Shown here piece after piece: positions 33,909 to 43,338 of a DNA stretch of 64,000 nt. The stretch spans positions 310,001 through 374,000 of the forward strand of contig CAJQUW010008614.1 of the NCBI GenBank assembly GCA_907163375.1. Direction: 5' to 3'. Made by a program: the position numbers and the translations under genes. The DNA is from Prostheceraeus crozeri. Taxonomy: Eukaryota; Platyhelminthes; Polycladida; Euryleptidae. Numbering within the stretch: the first letter of the stretch is position 1; the number at the start of each line of letters is the position of its first letter. Under the pieces are notes generated by a model. The model was not told the DNA's origin and ran no database searches. It saw nothing but the letters and a program-made list of their open reading frames with translations.

Positions 33909-35320
33909 TTAACTCTTCATTCGGAAATGGAGTGTGATACTTGTTACAGCATCTTTATGAAAAGGAATCAACGCACCAGCATCGTCATAAATTGCAATAT
34001 CAATTTGTGGGATGTAGTTTGATTTCAGCTTTGTATAATGCACTTTCTTGAAAGTATGCTCAGATAAAATACTGCAGCTTTTTGGCTGGTATGGTATCAT
34101 TGCTAGCAATGGAGCTTCAACATCTCCCACACGTACATCTTCACCAATATTGGAATATATCTGAAAATAGTTAATGCTAGCTTTGGTTACAGTACCACTT
34201 TTAAAGATATTTTGATCAAAATCCAAAATGTCCATTAGAGTTTTATCCATAATTAGTTCAATACCTTTTCCACTTATAGTGAGAGACAAAGCACCTTCTT
34301 TTTCAGAAAATGAAATATGTTGCTCATTAATCACTTCATTTAAATAATCTACAACCAATTTAACTGAAGTGATAATGCGAGGCATCAACACTCTTGTTTC
34401 ATGTAAGATACCACCTAAAGGCTCTATACGCTTTCTGTATAAAGATACGATCCATTCTGTATCAAATTGATTTGACCTTTCACATGGTAAATGTTGCATA
34501 TTAAATTTTCCATGGACAGCTGCAGAACGATGTCGTAAGAACTGATGAAAATCTTTTGAACAAACTAATACTAGATCATCATCATTTAATGTACTTATTA
34601 CAATATGATTAGATGATTTGATACAAGTCAATGTTGCCACTTGTTTACCATCAACTCGAATGAGCTAATTAAATTTCTTCAATAATGTTTCAGGAGTCAT
34701 GTTTGTCTTTCTTGGCTTAATCACAATCTTCTTCACCAACGTCTTCTCATTTCTTGGAATAAGATCTACATAATAAGCTTCCTCTCGATATATTAACTAT
34801 TTATGACTACTTGGGTAGTAATTAACGTTATAATTATGATAGTTTGTTAAGGCGCTAGCGAGGTAACCTAAATCATTTCTTAAACTTGGACTTGGTTAGA
34901 ACTGGTTGTTGGACTTCTTTAAATTGGACCAACAATCCAATCTTTCTCAACTAAATGATGTACATAATTATGATCGTCATTGTGCGGAGTAAATTGGACA
35001 ATATGTTTACACGCTTTATTCAGGAAATCATAAACGAATTTCTGACGTGATAGAATATCTTTCTTCGGCCATTGTGGAATGTATACTCGGCAGCCCTTTT
35101 CACATTGGTAAGCAGCTGTGAGTCTCATATTAATAGTCATCACCTCATGATCAAAAGTATAGACACAGTTACTGTGAACAAGTTGTGTGACCCCTACTTC
35201 CCACTCTCCATTCAGCTGTTGTATATTATCAATTGGAGTAGAAAAGATAGCGACTCGATTACTATCAAATCTATTTGTTGCTACATTGCTAAGCACAATA
35301 TGGTAAAATGACATTTTCAT
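33909..35320 (-). pseudogene. Polinton structural protein paralog 1, broken between halves
   Basis: N-terminal frame 35320-34919 (133 residues) carries LNGEWEVGVTQLVHS, and C-terminal frame 34640-33909 (243 residues) ends in IDIAIYDDAGALIPF followed by SITLHFRMKS. Between them (34641-34918) the C-terminal frame can be followed upstream through an in-frame TAA near 34668 (EEAYYVDLIPRNEK, KPRKTNMTPETLLKKFN), with stops before that. It is therefore one former gene with several lesions. The C-terminal extension aligns with paralog 2 (KPRKTNM-ETLLKKFN against KKRGVQP-IELVKRWN). Confidence 0.65.
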
Positions 35321-35358
35321 ATTCTGGTGATCTATATATTACCCATTTGCATAACATC

Positions 35359-35755
35359 ATGAAGACTTGGATTTTAGATTCTCAACAATACATCAAAGTT
35401 GATCGCAATGGATACGTTCATTTCAAAAATTCTCATGGAAATACATCGAGAGGAATTACATTAACATAGCGACAATTTTGTAAATCTTAATGACATCATG
35501 AGGGATTTGGAATATTTTGAAACGCTAAAATTCATCTCTTTGGGTAATCAAGTTTGGCTTCAACATTACAGAAAGGAAATTCAAATCTGTCATTCTGATT
35601 CCTCAATCTATTTTTTATTTCGCAAATACAATTGGGAAAAATATAAAAGATGGTTCATCGCTCCATTATGTCATTTATTCGTCGAGAGTTCATCGCTTTG
35701 CTATGCAAATCTTAATCAGACACCACCCTCAACACAATGTTACGCTCCATCATGA
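35359..35755 (+). pseudogene. Polinton small module protein, copy 1 (broken)
   Basis: ATG 35359 begins MKTWILDSQQYIKVDRNGYV. It meets TAG at LT-stop-RQF where copy 2 has LSYRHF, then shifts frame near 35480 into LNDIMRDLEYFETLKF, SLGNQVWL and NWEKYKRWFIA. The same order of segments is found in the next gene. No family is certain; the pattern of short strands ending in a W-Y helix recalls small ssDNA-binding coactivator folds such as PC4, but this is only an impression. Confidence 0.6.
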
Positions 35756-36076
35756 AGAGTTGGAAATTAGATTCCCTACAACATGTTGAGATTGATTATG
35801 ATCAAAACGTTTATTTCAACGACTATACTGGAAATATGAGAAGAGAATTTGCTTTATCATATCGACATTTTCAATGCCTAAATCATATCATGAAGGACTT
35901 GAAATATTTCTATATGAAAAGGCATTCACGCATAGGAAATCGCATATGGTTGCGACTAAAGAAGCAACGAATACAAATCTATCATTCCCAACTTTCTATC
36001 TGCTTCACATTTCATCAAGGTAGTTGGGAAAAGTATAAAAGGAAGATACATCGCTCTATTTACTCATTTTTTCATC
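35752..36076 (+). CDS. Polinton small module protein, copy 2
   Basis: ATG 35752 begins MKSWKLDSLQHVEIDYDQNV, followed by LSYRHFQCLNHIMKDLKYF, RIGNRIWLRLKKQRI and GSWEKYKRKIHRSIYSFF, mirroring copy 1 over about 108 residues. The frame stays open to 36564, but after about 36080 it runs over the TBP-like gene in a different frame and then, by that gene's frameshift, through its second half. The native end is probably just after 36076. Function unknown. Confidence 0.55.
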
Positions 36077-36564
36077 ATGAGACGTCATCGTTACACCATC
36101 GTCAACATTCTCCACCGCATCAGACTCTATACCAAAATCGATCTCGCAACATTACATCAACAAATTCCAAACAGCAAGTATTATCCGGGTCGACCGCAAA
36201 TGTTAGTGGTGAAGATGAGCAATTTTTTAGGAACCTTCAACTCTTTCCAAATGGGACGATACAAATTCTCGGCGCCCTTTCTCATTCATCGGCGCCGGTA
36301 ATGCGCTTAGAAATGCAGAAGCTACTACGTCGGATATGGAAGAGGGAGAAATGTGTGATGTCGAATCTGACTGTGAACAATCTGGTGATCTCTAGTCAAT
36401 TGAGTGAAAATGTATCGTATTCGAAGATTCATAGCAGCAGCTACAATTTATGTTATGAACCAAGACTTTTTCCTGCAGCTCTCATTAATTGTTGGAATCC
36501 TGTAAATATTGCAATCTTTCACGACACTAAAGTTATCATTACTGGACTGAAATCAGAAGTGTAA
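36077..36564 (+). pseudogene. TATA-binding-protein-like gene in a Polinton (one frameshift)
   Basis: ATG 36077 starts MRRHRYTIVNILHRIRLYTK, then IDLATLHQQIPNSKYYPGRP and MLVVKM. A frameshift between about 36220 and 36250 leads to LFPNGTIQILGALSHSS and VMRLEMQKLL. The second half repeats the pattern: MSNLTVNNLVISSQLSE, then YNLCYEPRLFPAALI, IAIFHDTKVIITGLKSEV. Two repeats of the type N-V-N ... Y-P-x-x-F/P ... I-F ... G ... TG-x-KS are the signature of the TBP saddle. The length, about 162 residues, fits a TBP core with no N-terminal extension. A role in transcribing the element's own TATA-bearing genes is an inference. Confidence 0.75.
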
Positions 36565-36619
36565 GCAGATACAATCCCAGACCGTTTAATCGAATTTGTA
36601 CATACCGAGCGGATTGTGA

Positions 36620-36659
36620 AATAAAAACAATTTTTATTCCAATATGATGATGTTTTATT
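36620..36659. terminator. Convergent poly(A) signals between TBP-like and protease genes
   Basis: AATAAA at 36620-36625 serves the rightward gene. On the other strand AATAAA (36659-36654) overlaps the TAA stop of the protease frame, showing very tight packing. Confidence 0.65.
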
Positions 36660-37116
36660 TCAAATCATTATAGAACTTACAAATCATTTTTTCATTTGAA
36701 GATGGATTACATGAAAACTTTTGAATAGCAGATTTAAATCGACGTACATGCAAACGTTTTAAAATGAAGTACAATACGAAAGCACCACAAGTTGATGAAA
36801 GTGGATGTTGTAGTATACGCTCATTTCGTTGATATTGACGAGTATGTTTTCTCAACCACTGCTGTGTTGGTATATTTGGAGGTTGAGCAAGGGAGTCAAA
36901 TAGTTCACCGCGTCTGTCTTTTCCAATAAAGATAGTTTTCCAATGTTCACCTTTTAAATTCTTTGACTGAGTGTTCAATACATTAATGATGGAATACTGT
37001 TTTACTGTAGTTGGTAGGGTACCTAGCGAATAGACATTATCAAAAGCTTTCAACGTAGCTTTATCTGCATTACGCTGTACTTTAGCTTTAATATCGTCAG
37101 CATTCAACCAACTCAT
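36655..37116 (-). CDS. Polinton maturation protease (adenain/Ulp1-type Cys protease)
   Basis: Begins near Met at 37116 (MSWLNADD). The catalytic features of the adenovirus-type protease are present in order: GEHW (His), ELFDS (Asp) and STCGAFVLYFI (Cys), at residues 300, 316 and 352 of the longer frame starting at 37842. The frame is open upstream into the capsid gene without a stop, so capsid and protease are at present one frame; whether that is native or came from loss of a stop cannot be told. In related viruses the enzyme cleaves capsid precursors. Confidence 0.85.
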   Translation of the reverse strand: MSWLNADDIKAKVQRNADKATLKAFDNVYSLGTLPTTVKQYSIINVLNTQSKNLKGEHWKTIFIGKDRRGELFDSLAQPPNIPTQQWLRKHTRQYQRNERILQHPLSSTCGAFVLYFILKRLHVRRFKSAIQKFSCNPSSNEKMICKFYNDLK

Positions 37117-38396
37117 TAACGATTGATTATAGTGAAGAATCACTTCACGATACTTAGTTATTTCAATATTTGAATCAAAAACTGCATAAATCAATACATT
37201 GATCGTCGCAGCTAGCGTTGTTTTAAACTCCAGATCCAAGCGAATATTATGAGGAACATTAGCTTGACGATAAGGTGCACTAATATCACTGTCGGCAGTC
37301 AAATCAAATGCATAAATAGTATAGGCATTCTTAAACTCTTTCATTGTAAGCCCGTTGGTGTCGCCTGTGTTGTAAAAGCCAAAGACATTCATGTAGTCAA
37401 CATAGCTGCGCAAAAATTGATAAGAAGAGAAGTCTGGTCTATAGGGCGGTCCAGGATGACTGACACTATCAACATGTAAAGCAATTTCGCTCAAACTGTT
37501 GTGTTTGAAGTTGAAAGGATTCTTCTTGACATTGCCATTGAATGCATCATTTTCAACCATTGCTACCATTAGGAGTTTTGGTGCTTCTGATGGAAATAAA
37601 CCATCTTTCATAAAACTCTTTTGATCTTTAGGAATAGTAAATGTGAGAAGCTTTGTATGTTGAATGGGATAAATAGCATTGCTACGGTTAAGACCCTCAG
37701 CATGTCCTCTAATTACACTTGGATTAGCTACCACTCGACGAATGTATAGCGTAAGATCTTCCACATGGATCTTAAAATTTACAACTTTAGCATATGCATT
37801 CAACAAAAATTCAGGCTTGTTCAATGTAAGTTTGACTCGCATGCTGGTATTACAGAGTAAAACTTTGACTGTCTGAAGAAGTCAAGATTTAGTGGACCAT
37901 ATAGCTGACATACTTTACTGTCTTTAATCAGAGCATATCGCTTTACAAAACCAGTGTTCGTCTCATTATCAAATTGTGTTGCTTCATCTCTATACCATCC
38001 CATTGCTTCCATATGACTCTTTTGTGCTGACGGATGCAACTGTGATAGGGCATTGAAATATGCTTTATAGGGATAATCGCCTTGCCCGTCTTCTACCTGT
38101 TGCTCTCCAATAGTTAGAGAAACATCACGAAATAGTGTTGCCAGCGGTAAATTGTTCAGACCAACTTTATGTGCATCATCGATGTTAGTACCATCTGCTT
38201 GATGAATTCTGAACCGCACATCAACCATCGCATAGCTTAAATCAATGTAGTCATCACTAGCACCAGGAATAACAAATTCAATTGGACCAGTATTCTCAGC
38301 AGTTCGAGGATGATAATCTACAATACTTGAGCTAAGAATATCTGTCTGTATCGCTTGTTGATCAAACAAACAAAAATTTGAAGTTTTACACTCCAT
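37117..38396 (-). pseudogene. Polinton major capsid protein (F54H12.2-like), one frameshift
   Basis: The first frame (38396-37821, 191 residues) has IEFVIPGASDDYIDLSYAMV and continues to LNLDFFRQSKFYSVIP. It is then read out of frame; the second frame (from 37842) resumes with RVKLTLNKPEFLL, YIRRVVANPSVI, NDAFNGNVKKNPFNFKHN and FEFK-like strands up to about 37120. This protein family is annotated in many animals as F54H12.2-like and is regarded as the double jelly-roll capsid protein of Polinton-type elements. A single-base lesion near 37845 disrupts it. Confidence 0.85.
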
Positions 38397-38441
38397 GATT
38401 AGAAGTTATGACAGCGTCGCCGTTTAGCACGCGATGAAGTA

Positions 38442-38861
38442 TTAGAGCGCCACGGCGTTTCGTGAATGACTTTTCTTAGATTTGCGTGAAGTTTGCCTCT
38501 TACCAGCTCCGCGCTGTTTTCTTTTTCTTCTAACATTCATTCGTTTAGGTGCTTTCTTTTGTCGATTACGACTTAAAGATTCCTGTAATGTTCTTAAAAC
38601 GAATTCCTTCCCACGATTTAGTAAAGTACTCTTTATATTTTTTCTACTGGCAATATCATTGACAACATCACCAGCAAAGCCAACAGCATTACTTAAAACA
38701 GATCGCTTTAAAGTTTTTCCGACAGTAGATAAGAGAGGAGATACAACAGATTTCAGCGCGCCAAATATACTACCGCCACGTTGACGGCGAGTACCACTGT
38801 AAATTGTTCCCGCGCCACTTACAGAGGAGGGCCGTGAATAAAACGATGCAGTCGGATTCAT
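38442..38861 (-). CDS. Polinton small basic virion-type protein, 139 residues
   Basis: An intact frame with a Gly-Ser-rich start (RQRGGSIFGALKSVVSPLL), an amphipathic middle (FAGDVVNDIASRKNIKSTLL), and a very basic C-terminus (KKAPKRMNVRRKRKQRG). Its place directly upstream of the capsid gene and its composition resemble minor capsid or core proteins of adenovirus-like elements. No catalytic motif. The end (RNAVAL) may be shifted, since the basic run is otherwise uninterrupted. Confidence 0.6.
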   Translation of the reverse strand: MNPTASFYSRPSSVSGAGTIYSGTRRQRGGSIFGALKSVVSPLLSTVGKTLKRSVLSNAVGFAGDVVNDIASRKNIKSTLLNRGKEFVLRTLQESLSRNRQKKAPKRMNVRRKRKQRGAGKRQTSRKSKKSHSRNAVAL

Positions 38862-38901
38862 TACTTAAATCTTGAACTCGCAAGTTATAGTTTTGCATAA
38901 A

Positions 38902-40092
38902 TCACTTGCGATCACTTTGATGAAAAATGTCTGCACGACGCATCCAAGAGTTCATACTTGAAGGATAGCCGAGCCATTTAACAAGACACCATTCTTCACC
39001 TTGACGTTTTTTGCAACGGATGATTTTCTCTACTAAATATGTTTCACTTTCAGTGACTACCTCAATCTCATCACGGTAAAAGCTGTCATCTATTTCTTCA
39101 TTATCGTAATCGTTTAACTTGTAAGTTGTGGGAGAGTCTTTTTTATTGATGTTTGAAACTGTAAAAATTTCTTCTGTCCAATTCGGTAGATAACCTTTGG
39201 CAAAAACACTCTTCACTTTTGATATGCGAACTTTGTCGCCTATTTTTACATCACTTTTTACATTATTACGCTTATGTTGGAATGTTTTACGCACTTCATC
39301 TACATTGTCAGCATTCACATCTGCTGGTCTGAGTCCAATAGAGCGATGTACAGAGTGATTGTAGGCATGTACCGTATCTTGTAGAATCTTTGTCCAATTT
39401 AGTTTTAAGTTGGCAGTAAAGTGTCGCCACAAGCGATTTTTCAATGTGGGGTTAAAACGTTCAACTAATGCAGCCCTAAAGGCACTCTTTACACTAAACA
39501 ACTGAATGTCATATCTCTCAAACAATCTTCCCACATGCTGATTTTCGAACTCTTTTCCTTGATCACTCTGAATTCTCTTTGGAATGCGACCCTCTTGGAA
39601 AATTGACTGAAATGCCTTTGCTACTCGTTTATCTTCTTTAGTTTTTAATGGTTGACCCCACGCATATCGCGAGAAAATATCAAATACTGTAAAAATAAAA
39701 TTACTTCCCGAGTTATGTTTTGAAATAGAGGCAACGTCACACAAATCTGGCTGCCACTGTTAATTAATGTCATGAGTAATATAATGACGGGTACGGTACT
39801 TCTTTTTCGCTTGTTTGTGGAGTGTATAGGTAGCCTGAACCTTTAACCATTGTTTAACTTGTGATTGTGGAAGACCACTCGCTTTTGACAATTTCTTTAT
39901 AGATGCAAATCCTGCTGGATGTTTTACATCATAGTATATTGACTTTAAAAGTTCAAGTGATGACGACTGACTCTTTCTCCTTCTTTTCATGTTTTTGCTT
40001 TCTTGTCTTTTTGCATTTACAACAGCCACAAGATTTAGCAGATTTACGTTCATGTTCACATTGCTTAGGAGTCTCACTGTAAGAGCTGGCAC
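38902..40092 (-). pseudogene. int: Polinton integrase with chromodomain, one in-frame TAA
   Basis: The upstream frame 40092-39760 has an N-terminal helical domain (HPAGFASIKKLSKASGL, VKQWLKVQATYTLHK). It stops at TAA 39760-39762; the same frame then continues with QWQPDLCDVA (first Asp), RIQSDQGKEF (second Asp) and VERFNPTLKNRLW (Glu), the DDE core of retroviral-type integrases. An SH3-like region (KIGDKVRISKVKSVFAKGY) and a C-terminal chromodomain (EEWCLVKWLGY) follow. This enzyme inserts the element and makes the 6-bp duplication. One stop separates the N-terminal domain from the catalytic core. Confidence 0.92.
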
Positions 40093-40162
40093 AGCAAGTT
40101 TATGCTACATCAACATGCACCTCCGGCGGTTGATTACATGGCATGCAACACATCTGCTTCAT
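39953..40162 (-). pseudogene. Cys-rich short ORF overlapping the integrase 5' end
   Basis: In another frame than the integrase, ATG 40162 reads MKQMCCMPCNQPPEVHVDVA, then TAA, then TCCASSYSETPKQCEHERKS, AKSCGCCKCKKTRKQK, ending at TGA 39953-39955. The Cys density (CCMPC, TCC, QC, CGCCKC) is unlike neighbours. It may be a small zinc-binding protein with one stop, or chance overlap. Confidence 0.4.
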
Positions 40163-40324
40163 ATTAATAGTCTGAGAACATATATTTCTTTGGTCAAGAT
40201 CTTCTACGTCTATCTCTTTCTCTTGTTTGCCTAGAGGGTGTAGATCTACGTCGTTCTATTCCTCTTGTTTTCTTAGTAAGTGTGGAAGGAGATGTAGAAG
40301 TTGAACTCTTGAACCAATTTCTTT

Positions 40325-40879
40325 TCATCGAACACTCCTAATTTTAGGAACAGAATTAACATTTGAAGTAGTACCAACTGAAGTAGAATCAAGTTCTTTC
40401 AATGTTTCATTATTCAATGCAAATTTTGGAACATTATGCTTTTTCAATAGTTGAAGAAAATATGGCCAACCATGTGGGACATAACCTTGTCGACGTTTTC
40501 TACGCGTTGCATACTGAATCAAGTCTTCATAACGCGAAGCGCTAATAATTTTATCATCATCTGTAATGATTTCACCTCTATCATTCACATTGAGATATGG
40601 TTCAATGCTGTTGAAAAGAGCTATTGCATGTGCGCGAGATGCTAAAGGTGTAGCAGTCGAAACAGAGTCACGCATCTTATTCTTCAAACTTTTCAATTCT
40701 TCAACAGTTTCTGATTGTAATAAAACTGCGCGATATGGATCTTTAATATGTGCATTTTCCTGATAATCCAGCTCTTTCTTATAAATTTGATTTGCTAGAG
40801 GTTGCTTTACTTGCTGTAAAGCAGTCAATTGTACATATTCATCCTGAGGAATAAAAATCATGCGAGAATAGGAGCTCAT
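40325..40879 (-). CDS. Polinton conserved hypothetical protein, 184 residues
   Basis: An intact frame. N-terminus MSSYSRMIFIPQDEYVQL; a helical middle; then YEDLIQYATRRKRRQGYVPH near residue 117, a basic patch typical of a protein commonly found next to the ATPase gene in invertebrate Polintons. Its function is unknown; a virion or DNA-contact role is possible. The ATG overlaps the end of the ATPase frame by 4 bp. Confidence 0.6.
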   Translation of the reverse strand: MSSYSRMIFIPQDEYVQLTALQQVKQPLANQIYKKELDYQENAHIKDPYRAVLLQSETVEELKSLKNKMRDSVSTATPLASRAHAIALFNSIEPYLNVNDRGEIITDDDKIISASRYEDLIQYATRRKRRQGYVPHGWPYFLQLLKKHNVPKFALNNETLKELDSTSVGTTSNVNSVPKIRSVR

Positions 40880-41492
40880 AGTTTGTAGATAATCATAGGC
40901 CTTTTCAAAATATCACTTCGAAATCTAAATTCTTCCGGACACTCTTGTGTAAAATCAATTAATAAGTATCCGTGTGGTTTTTCAGTTGCTGATTGAAAAA
41001 TTTCAATTAAGGCTTTTGAACCTCTTGGAGAAACTTGTTGCGCTAAAATTTCAAATTGACTTCTATCTCGTGGATTATTAAAGATAGCGTAATAGTGCGT
41101 TTCAGATTTCGTGTGCGGGCTTCTTTTCAATCAGGAAACAAATTTTGCGTGATATAGATTATAAAGCACCTTTTGTGATGTGCTACGCGAGTGAACATAT
41201 ATGTAAGGTCTTTAGAATTCTTGCTTTCCTTCAATAGATCATCCAATACAACGACATCGTTGGACTCTATCTTATCAGCTCGAATAATTCCTTCATTTCG
41301 AATAAAGTTACGACGTTGCAATTCCTGAAAGAGTAACGGCTGATATATACCATAACACCAAATAACTCGATTGATAGGTTCCCTAAACAATTCTTTTCTT
41401 TTGTCTAGCAAATTCAGAGTGAAAACAGTTTTAACTGCATGGGATGGTCCTGATACAGTCAGAACTTTATCACATTGAAGTCTGAAATCCAA
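40876..41492 (-). pseudogene. Polinton DNA-packaging ATPase (A32/FtsK-like), frameshift and altered Walker A
   Basis: Frame 41492-41127 has VSGPSHAVKTVF at the Walker A position (residues 13-24), with Val where Gly normally precedes Lys-Thr, and Walker B VVVLDDLLKES (80-90), then YMFTRVAHH and YITQNLFPD before a stop. The downstream part is read from 41130 in another frame (THYYAIFNNPRDRSQF, KPHGYLLIDFTQECPEEF). A frameshift near 41130 therefore breaks it, and the P-loop change would also impair ATP binding. Confidence 0.88.
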
Positions 41493-41522
41493 TTTAATAC
41501 TTTGGGACTCAACATTGCATAA

Positions 41523-41910
41523 TTAACGCTTAAAGCCAAAGATATTACCCAATACGTAGCCCACTACAGGAGCTAACATCGGAAGTATTGCTGACAGGAA
41601 ACCACCCTTCTGTGACAGAGTTTTCCTCTTTCTTTGAAGGGTGATTTTAGGATTGGAGATGAATCGTAATTTTGTAGTATATCGCTTAAGTAACTTTTGT
41701 TGTTGTGGTGATAATTTCTTTGTCCCCAAACTTCTCACATGAGAAACAATTCCTCGAATAAATTTATCATTAGCATGTTTGTATAGCATTATATCGATGA
41801 TTTCCTCTCATTCGTTGAAGAGCTCGAATGGCCTCAGAAAATTTTGAAGACTTTCGACTTTTACGTCTCGCAATTTTTCCTTTTCCATTAACGCAACTTG
41901 AGTTTTCCAT
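41523..41910 (-). pseudogene. Polinton small basic protein with hydrophobic C-terminus, one frameshift
   Basis: Starts MENSSCVNGKGKIARRKSRK (ATG 41910) and runs to about RMRGNHRYNA. The rest is in another frame from 41789: ANDKFIRGIVSHVRSLG, LRFISNPKITLQRKRKTL, then KGGFLSAILPMLAPVVGYVL. A strongly basic region followed by Gly-Gly-Phe-Leu and a hydrophobic tail is seen in small proteins of many animal Polintons. A membrane- or DNA-binding virion role is possible but unproven. Confidence 0.6.
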
Positions 41911-41923
41911 ATTTGCATAGGTA

Positions 41924-42088
41924 CTAACTTTTATGGCAGATGTGACACTCAAAATGAGCTATATCACAGTCGCTACATTGACAGAGTTGAATACAGCAGC
42001 GTATGAAACAGCGCTGGCAGAAAGTATGCTTACATCTCTTAAAGATGCGTTTTTCACTTCCATCCTTTCGCTTACATGCATCACACAT
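41924..42088 (-). CDS. Cys-rich 54-residue RING-like protein
   Basis: ATG 42088 gives MCDACKRKDGSEKRIFKRCK, then HTFCQRCFIRCC, QLCQCSDC and FECHICHKS, ending at TAG 41924-41926. The pairs CxxC, C-x-H-xx-C-xx-C and later CxxC suggest two zinc sites. It overlaps the preceding small ORFs in another frame. A comparable protein is encoded at 43339-43539. It is intact, unlike most of its neighbours. Confidence 0.55.
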   Translation of the reverse strand: MCDACKRKDGSEKRIFKRCKHTFCQRCFIRCCIQLCQCSDCDIAHFECHICHKS

Positions 42089-42248
42089 ATTTTCACTCTT
42101 ACTAACAACTTCTAAAGCAAGTCTTTTGACGACATGAACTTGCTAGCCTTTTCTAAATAATAGACGCATGTACAGAAGGAATGTACTTCGAGATTAAGTA
42201 GACATAACTCGAAAACCAATTGTGCTACGATCAAGTACCATTGCATCT

Positions 42249-42743
42249 TTAAGTTTCTTTTATTGAAAGTTGAATGTGAATATATGAAATTGCTTCAATC
42301 ACTAGACTGCTACCATGATGGTTAAATGCATCAAGACGTTGAGCAATTTTTCCCATATGTCTTTCAAAAAGTTCTTCAGGATTATCTACAACTTCCATTG
42401 AATACGAAGCAAAGTGGAAGAAACGATCTTCTACCTCTTCTTTCCCAAAATGACTGAAATGAATTTTCTCAACTAATCGCGCCATTACAATTTTATCAGA
42501 AAACGCATCCATTAACTTCAAAAATAGTGTGCTAGTATCACCAATAACTGATTTGATGTTAATCTCATCTTCATGAAATGTTATCACATAATCTCGAATA
42601 GTCCCTTTTAAACTTTGCCTATGAAAACGCAATGTTCCACAATCATTTGAGAATGACATTGTCTTCCTGCATCTATCCCTCCAATTGCATGAAAAACAGC
42701 AAGTCTTTACATAAAGCTTTAATTGAATGACTTCTTCAAGCAT
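42249..42743 (-). CDS. Polinton protein, 164 residues, resembling the polymerase N-terminal domain end
   Basis: The frame is intact. Its last third, FERHMGKIAQRLDAFNHHGS then SLVIEAISYIHIQL, has the same spacing as the polymerase segment at about 29490-29600 (LNSNIHKFNERDSGLIFDGV then MFKITLLANY). The protein may therefore be a free-standing paralog of a polymerase N-terminal subdomain. The N-terminus has Cys pairs (CCFSC). Function unknown. Confidence 0.5.
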   Translation of the reverse strand: MLEEVIQLKLYVKTCCFSCNWRDRCRKTMSFSNDCGTLRFHRQSLKGTIRDYVITFHEDEINIKSVIGDTSTLFLKLMDAFSDKIVMARLVEKIHFSHFGKEEVEDRFFHFASYSMEVVDNPEELFERHMGKIAQRLDAFNHHGSSLVIEAISYIHIQLSIKET

Positions 42744-42746
42744 GCA

Positions 42747-43277
42747 TTACAAATTTTGGGTTTGAAACAAATAAAATAGATACAGTTGGTAACTATCATA
42801 CAGAGAGCAATGAAAACCAAACCTTACTTTGGCAGTGTTGAGGTAAGGAGTAAAAGAACATTGATTATGAATGTAACTACTACAAAGAACATTTGAAATG
42901 GGAACACTCAGTTCCTTGAAACGTTTCGTAACTTCATGATAGTGTTGATTAACTCTACTATCCCAAGGTGGAAGTAGAATATCATCAATGACTAGATTAG
43001 GAAAGAGCTTTCTCTCCTTGGAGGGATCATTACAAAAGATACGTACAACATTGAAGGCTGCTAGCCATCTTTTAAAGTCAATAAGAAGAGCACTTTCACT
43101 AGGAAGACCAAAGTCTTGTAAATATTGTTGATTAAGTCCATGAATATGTTTTCTCGCCCATCCATCAGCTTTGGGATCACACTTGGCATGATGATGATAA
43201 ACACTAACAATCTGATATGAGACATTGTCCATGGCAATAGCACTGAGCTCCTGTACAGGTTCACCCTCACAATCCAT
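42747..43277 (-). CDS. DEDDh 3'-5' exonuclease-like protein
   Basis: ATG 43277 begins MDCEGEPVQELSAIAM with the Asp-x-Glu of exonuclease motif I (residues 2 and 4). Further on come HIHGLNQQYLQDFG, and near the end FHCSLYDSYQL, the His-x4-Asp of motif III. The 176-residue size fits a single RNase-H-fold exonuclease domain. It lies 3 bp from the preceding gene. A proofreading or DNA-processing role in element replication is an inference. Confidence 0.7.
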   Translation of the reverse strand: MDCEGEPVQELSAIAMDNVSYQIVSVYHHHAKCDPKADGWARKHIHGLNQQYLQDFGLPSESALLIDFKRWLAAFNVVRIFCNDPSKERKLFPNLVIDDILLPPWDSRVNQHYHEVTKRFKELSVPISNVLCSSYIHNQCSFTPYLNTAKVRFGFHCSLYDSYQLYLFYLFQTQNL

Positions 43278-43338
43278 AAAATTGATGGTGGATGACTAAA
43301 AAAAAAGTTATATAGTTTTACTCATCGGATGAAAAATC

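Noticed and set aside
32349-35320. Four independent Polinton structural genes
   Set aside because: The N- and C-terminal halves pair into two paralogs with disruptions between; lack of start codons in the second halves argues against four genes.
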